DNA from: a virus
Reading direction: 5' to 3' (one strand)
Virus record (IMG/VR): IMGVR_UViG_3300050343_000129
Location: 1-23,913 of that record
Length of the DNA: 23,913 nucleotides
The position numbers were made by a program, and so were the translations under genes. Of this stretch, positions 19,581 to 23,913 are shown in pieces (the first letter of the stretch is position 1; each line of letters begins with the position of its first letter). The notes below the pieces were generated by a model. That model had not been told where the DNA came from, ran no database searches, and saw only the letters and a program-made list of their open reading frames with translations.

Positions 19581-21790
19581 TGTATAAACAAACTTTATAC
19601 GAGATCATAGAGCCAGTAAAACGTACTACCTTATCTAGATTAAATAAAGGTAAAAAATGGGAATACGGTTATAACAAAGAACACGATATAGTTGTTATAA
19701 GTAAGACTGGGCAAATAGGCGAAATATACAATATACAAAATCTTAAAATAGCTTTACCTAAATCACCTGGTAAGCTTAGTAAAGTTACAGATAAATGGAC
19801 ACCTGAAGAATATCCCAAACAATTAAAAGGTATTAAAAGTATTTTTGATTGGAGGGATTATCCTGAGGGATTTAAAAAAACTTGGGGGAAATATATAGAT
19901 GAAAATTTCAATAAAAGAGAATACGGTCACTGGTTCAATAATAAGGGTGTGGATACTTACATTACTGGTACTCACTTTATGTACTTGCAGTGGTCCAAGA
20001 TTGATGTTGGGCAACCAGATTTTAGGGAGTCAAACAGATTATTCTATATATTCTGGGAAGCTTGCAAAGCAGATCGAAGATGCTACGGTATGTCTTACCT
20101 CAAAAACAGACGTAGTGGATTTTCATTTATGGCCTCAGGGGAAACAGTTAACATGGCCACAATATCAAGCGACTCAAGATTTGGTATATTATCCAAGTCT
20201 GGTTCTGATGCAAAAAAAATGTTTACCGACAAGGTTGTACCAATATCAGTCAACTACCCGTTCTTTTTTAAACCAATACAAGACGGTATGGATAGGCCAA
20301 AAACTGAGCTCGCCTACCGTGTACCCGCTTCTAAATTTACAAGAAGAAAACTTGATAACAACGAGTCTAAAGAAATACTCGCTGGCCTGGACACAACAAT
20401 CGATTGGAAAAACACAGGGGACAACGCTTATGATGGAGAAAAACTTAAGTTATTAGTTCATGATGAGTCAGGGAAATGGGAAAGACCAAATAACATCCTC
20501 AACAATTGGAGGGTTACTAAAACAACATTAAGGTTAGGATCTAGAATTATCGGTAAGTGTATGATGGGATCAACATCAAATGCTTTAGATAAAGGAGGGG
20601 ATAATTTTAAAAAATTATATAATAGTTCAGATGTTACAAAAAGAAACGCCAATGGACAGACTCGCTCGGGATTATATAGTTTGTTCATACCTATGGAATG
20701 GAACTACGAGGGATTCATTGATTCTTATGGGTTACCTGTATTCAACACACCAAAAAACAAAACTATCGGGCCTCATGGGGACGAAATAGACCAGGGTGTA
20801 ATAGAGCATTGGAATAATGAAGTTGAAGGATTAAAAGGTGATCAAGATGCTTTAAACGAATTTTACAGACAGTTTCCTAGAACAGAAGAGCACGCTTTTA
20901 GAGATGAAACTAAAAATAGTATATTTAATTTAGCAAAAATATACGAACAAATAGATTATAACGAAGACTTAGGTAACAGCAATGTTTTAACAAAAGGAAG
21001 TTTTCAATGGGAAAATGGCATAAAAGATTCAAAAGTAATTTTTTCACCAAATCCAAATGGGAGATTTTTAATAAGCTGGATACCTAATTATGATATACAA
21101 AATAGACAGATATCAAAAAACGGTATTAAATGGCCTGGCAATGAACACATGGGTGCTTTTGGCTGTGATAGTTATGATATATCAGGAACAACAGACGGGA
21201 GAGGATCTAAAGGCGCTTTACATGGATTAACTAAGTTTAGTATGGAAGATGCACCACCGAGCACATTCTTTTTAGAATACGTAGCAAGACCACAAACAGC
21301 TGAAATGTTTTTTGAAGATGTATTGATGGCTTGCGTGTTTTATGGCATGCCACTTCTTTGTGAAAATAATAAACCAAGACTTTTATATTATTTTAAAAGG
21401 AGAGGTTATAGAGGTTACTCAATGAATCGCCCTGATAAATTATGGAACAAGTTATCAGTAACCGAAAGAGAAATAGGTGGAATACCTAATTCAAGTGAAG
21501 ATATTAAACAAGCTCACGCTGCTGCTATTGAAATGTATATAGATAAGCACGTAGGTTTAAACGACCAAAACGAATATGGAACAATGTATTTTAATGAAAC
21601 ATTACAAGACTGGGCCAAATTCGATATAAATAACAGAACAAAATTTGATGCCGCTATTAGCTCAGGGCTTGCTATTATGGCTTGTCATAAAGATTTATAT
21701 AGACCAAATATCAGAATGGAAAGAGCACCAATTAATATAAGATTTGCTAAATATCAAATCGAAGGATCAACATCAAAAATAATAAAATAG
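19580..21790 (+). CDS. terL: terminase large subunit (packaging ATPase-nuclease)
   Basis: This 736-aa protein drives DNA packaging into the prohead and cuts the genome. ATPase domain: Walker A-like LKNRRSGFSF near 174-183 (arginine-rich variant), Walker B KLLVHDE near 290-296 with the catalytic glutamate, coupling motif KCMMGSTSNA near 326-335. Nuclease domain of RNase H fold: GAFGCDSYD near 525-533, LLCENNKPR near 592-600 and NRTKFDAAIS near 685-694 supply Asp, Glu and Asp metal ligands. All three nuclease acids and the ATPase motifs are present, so it should be active. The length and the degenerate Walker A are like terminases of crAss-like and related podoviruses. Portal follows 4 bases later. 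Confidence 0.95.
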   Translation: MYKQTLYEIIEPVKRTTLSRLNKGKKWEYGYNKEHDIVVISKTGQIGEIYNIQNLKIALPKSPGKLSKVTDKWTPEEYPKQLKGIKSIFDWRDYPEGFKKTWGKYIDENFNKREYGHWFNNKGVDTYITGTHFMYLQWSKIDVGQPDFRESNRLFYIFWEACKADRRCYGMSYLKNRRSGFSFMASGETVNMATISSDSRFGILSKSGSDAKKMFTDKVVPISVNYPFFFKPIQDGMDRPKTELAYRVPASKFTRRKLDNNESKEILAGLDTTIDWKNTGDNAYDGEKLKLLVHDESGKWERPNNILNNWRVTKTTLRLGSRIIGKCMMGSTSNALDKGGDNFKKLYNSSDVTKRNANGQTRSGLYSLFIPMEWNYEGFIDSYGLPVFNTPKNKTIGPHGDEIDQGVIEHWNNEVEGLKGDQDALNEFYRQFPRTEEHAFRDETKNSIFNLAKIYEQIDYNEDLGNSNVLTKGSFQWENGIKDSKVIFSPNPNGRFLISWIPNYDIQNRQISKNGIKWPGNEHMGAFGCDSYDISGTTDGRGSKGALHGLTKFSMEDAPPSTFFLEYVARPQTAEMFFEDVLMACVFYGMPLLCENNKPRLLYYFKRRGYRGYSMNRPDKLWNKLSVTEREIGGIPNSSEDIKQAHAAAIEMYIDKHVGLNDQNEYGTMYFNETLQDWAKFDINNRTKFDAAISSGLAIMACHKDLYRPNIRMERAPINIRFAKYQIEGSTSKIIK

Positions 21791-21794
21791 TAAT

Positions 21795-23913
21795 ATGGCA
21801 GGAGTAGTAAATAGTTTTTTCCCAAGTCAAGTTGCAAGTGACTCTGAGAAGATGTCACGAGACTACGGACTCCAAGTTGGAAGAGCAATTCAAAATGAGT
21901 GGTTCTCGAACAACTCTGGTGTAACTAGATTCAGAAGCAATCAAAATACATTCCATAGCTTAAGGCTATATGCAAGGGGTGAACAGCCTATACAAAAATA
22001 CAAAGATGAAATGTCTATTAACGGCGATTTATCTTATCTTAATTTAGATTGGAAACCAGTACCTATATTATCAAAGTTTGTTGATATAGTTGTTAATGGT
22101 ATAGCTGATAGATCTTTTGATCTTACTGCTTATTCTCAAGATCCATACGGAGTTAGTAAAAGAACTAAGTATATGGAATCCATTATAAGAGATTTACAAA
22201 CAGAAGAGCTGAATGTATTTGCTCAAGAGAATTTTGGAATAAATTTATTTGAAAACAATCCAGATAAGTTGCCAGACTCTGAAGAAGAGTTAGATTTACA
22301 TATGCAACTTAGTTACAAGCAAGGTATTGAGATAGCAGAAGAAGAAGCTTTAAGCGTTATGTTTGATGAAAATAGATATGACTTAACAAAGAAAAGATAT
22401 TACTATGATATAACTACTCTTGGTATTGGCGCTGTCAAAAATAATTTCACAGAAGCGGAGGGTGTAACAGTAGAATATGTTGATCCGGCTTATTTAATTT
22501 ATTCTTATACAGAGGACCCGTATTTTCAAGATATATATTATGCAGGCGAAGTTAAATTCGTGCCCTTAAACGAGCTTAAAAAGCAGTTTCCAGACCTATC
22601 TGAAGAGCAAATGGATCAGATACAATCACAAGGGTCACAAAATTATGGAGTTTGGAATAATAATATAAGTAATACAAACAATAATAATAGGGATCAAAAC
22701 ATAGTTCAGATACTTTACTTTAATTATAAAACTTACATGAACGAAGTTTATAAAGTAAAAGAGACTGCGACAGGTGCTTCAAAAATAATAGTAAGGGATG
22801 ATCAATTCAATCCACCTATTGAAATGTACGAAGAGCAATTTGGTAAAATGTCTAGATCACTTGAAGTATTATACGAAGGTGTAATGGTATTGGGAACTGA
22901 TATATTACTTAAATGGGAGATGGCTAAGAATATGATGCGACCAAAAAGTGATAGTTCTAAGGTTAAAATGAATTACGCTATAACAGCTCCTAGAATGTAT
23001 CAAGGCAGAATAGAATCAATAGTAAGTCGTTGTACTGCTTTTGCTGATATGATACAATTAACACATTTAAAATTACAGCAAGTATTACAAAGAATGATAC
23101 CAGACGGTGTTTATTTAGATGCTGATGGTATAAATGAAGTTGATTTAGGTAATGGTACAAATTATAATCCTCAAGAAGCACTTAATATGTTCTTTCAAAC
23201 AGGGTCTATAATAGGTAGATCATTTACACAGGAGGGTGATATGAACCCTGGTAAAGTGCCAATACAGGAAGTTCAAACCGGAAGCGGAGGTCAAAAGCTA
23301 CAAACACTTATATCTACGTACAACTATTATCTTCAAATGATAAGAGATGTAACTGGATTAAATGAAGCGAGAGATGGCAGCACGCCAGACGCAAGAGCTC
23401 TAGTGGGTGTTCAAAAATTAGCGGCAGCTAATTCTAATACAGCAACAAGACATATACTTGATGCAGGTTTATATTTAACAAGAGAAACAGCAGAATGTTT
23501 ATCTTTAAGAATATCTGACATACTTGAATACCACCCAGCAAAAGAATCTTTCATTCAAAAAATTGGTGGGTTTAATGTGGCTACTTTAGATGAATTAAGG
23601 GATTTACATTTGCATGATTTTGGTATATTCTTAGAATTAACGCCCGATGAAGAAGAACAACAACTTTTAGAAAATAATGTACAACAAGCATTATCAGCTG
23701 GTTTAATTGATTTATCTGATGCTATAGATATAAGAGAGGTTAAGAATATAAAGTTAGCTAATCAATTATTGAAGGTTAGGCAAAAGAAACGTCAGGAAAG
23801 ATTACAACAAGAACAGCAAGCAAATATACAGGCTCAAGCTCAAGCAAATGCACAGGCTCAACAAGTAGCGGCGCAAGCTGAAATACAAAAAGACCAAGCT
23901 TTATTTCAAACTA
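21795..23913 (+). CDS. portal protein, 3' end beyond the window
   Basis: A continuous frame starts MAGVVNSFFPSQVASDSEKM and runs 706 codons to the right edge without a stop. Portal proteins form the dodecameric vertex through which TerL pumps DNA. Landmarks: SLRLYARGEQPIQKYK near 60, PILSKFVDIVVNGIADRSFD near 90, TTLGIGAVKNNF near 210, EYVDPAYLIYSYTEDP, and the highly conserved DVTGLNEARDGSTPDARALV near 516-535 followed by NSNTATRHILDAG. The C-terminus becomes glutamine/alanine-rich (repeated QAQAQANAQAQ), probably coiled. The GLNEARDGSTPD block is what I associate with crAss-like portals. It lies directly after terL, the standard order. Confidence 0.93.
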   Translation, partial: MAGVVNSFFPSQVASDSEKMSRDYGLQVGRAIQNEWFSNNSGVTRFRSNQNTFHSLRLYARGEQPIQKYKDEMSINGDLSYLNLDWKPVPILSKFVDIVVNGIADRSFDLTAYSQDPYGVSKRTKYMESIIRDLQTEELNVFAQENFGINLFENNPDKLPDSEEELDLHMQLSYKQGIEIAEEEALSVMFDENRYDLTKKRYYYDITTLGIGAVKNNFTEAEGVTVEYVDPAYLIYSYTEDPYFQDIYYAGEVKFVPLNELKKQFPDLSEEQMDQIQSQGSQNYGVWNNNISNTNNNNRDQNIVQILYFNYKTYMNEVYKVKETATGASKIIVRDDQFNPPIEMYEEQFGKMSRSLEVLYEGVMVLGTDILLKWEMAKNMMRPKSDSSKVKMNYAITAPRMYQGRIESIVSRCTAFADMIQLTHLKLQQVLQRMIPDGVYLDADGINEVDLGNGTNYNPQEALNMFFQTGSIIGRSFTQEGDMNPGKVPIQEVQTGSGGQKLQTLISTYNYYLQMIRDVTGLNEARDGSTPDARALVGVQKLAAANSNTATRHILDAGLYLTRETAECLSLRISDILEYHPAKESFIQKIGGFNVATLDELRDLHLHDFGIFLELTPDEEEQQLLENNVQQALSAGLIDLSDAIDIREVKNIKLANQLLKVRQKKRQERLQQEQQANIQAQAQANAQAQQVAAQAEIQKDQALFQT

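Overview
The window is AT-rich, densely packed phage DNA with no ribosomal or housekeeping genes. The large terminase subunit (19580-21790), the portal protein (from 21795, cut by the right edge), a holin, tail-fibre genes and a phage chaperonin pair show a tailed-phage genome, most likely from an uncultured marine virus. The host is probably a Bacteroidota bacterium. Start codons are preceded by A/T-rich leaders (for example AATAATATG) instead of Shine-Dalgarno sites, as in that phylum, and the TerL and portal sequences resemble those of the crAss-like podovirus group. That affiliation is from memory of protein motifs, not from a search.

Layout. (1) 1-2405, minus strand: an early-type block of about ten tiny genes (39-103 aa), most not recognisable. 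They sit in short transcription units, each preceded by a copy of a 39-bp two-box element with invariant internal spacing (six copies, 489-2405). This is the best candidate for a phage-specific early promoter. The distal end (1-285) is non-coding and full of inverted repeats, including a tRNA-like element at 99-177. A second, minimal tRNA-like hairpin (acceptor stem plus T-arm only) lies at 1715-1755. (2) 2406-2725: divergent non-coding region with GTCAT iterons and a palindrome over the first rightward start codon. (3) 2726-4242, plus strand: small virion/tail proteins and a three-helix-type holin. (4) 4249-12474: host-recognition module of tail-fibre genes with GNVGIGTTSP repeats, two LamG-like lectin cassettes each followed by a small partner gene, and a fibre ending in a Peptidase_S74 intramolecular chaperone. 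About 13 reading-frame breaks are concentrated here and none is evident elsewhere. (5) 12474-13331: two small structural-type proteins. (6) 13268-15577: groEL, groES and a winged-helix-like protein, translationally overlapped. (7) 15594-18271: basic, low-complexity proteins sharing an SPxK motif, one with an HExxH zinc-peptidase motif. (8) 18283-23913: small coiled-coil and beta proteins, a terminase-small-subunit candidate, TerL and portal.

How it fits together: the leftward genes are probably expressed first from the repeated promoters. The rightward genes then make fibres, lysis protein, chaperonin for virion folding, internal virion proteins and the packaging motor. The most unusual signals are the repeated promoter element, the tRNA-like mini-elements, and a GC-rich tail-fibre repeat conserved at nucleotide level beyond what its amino acids require.
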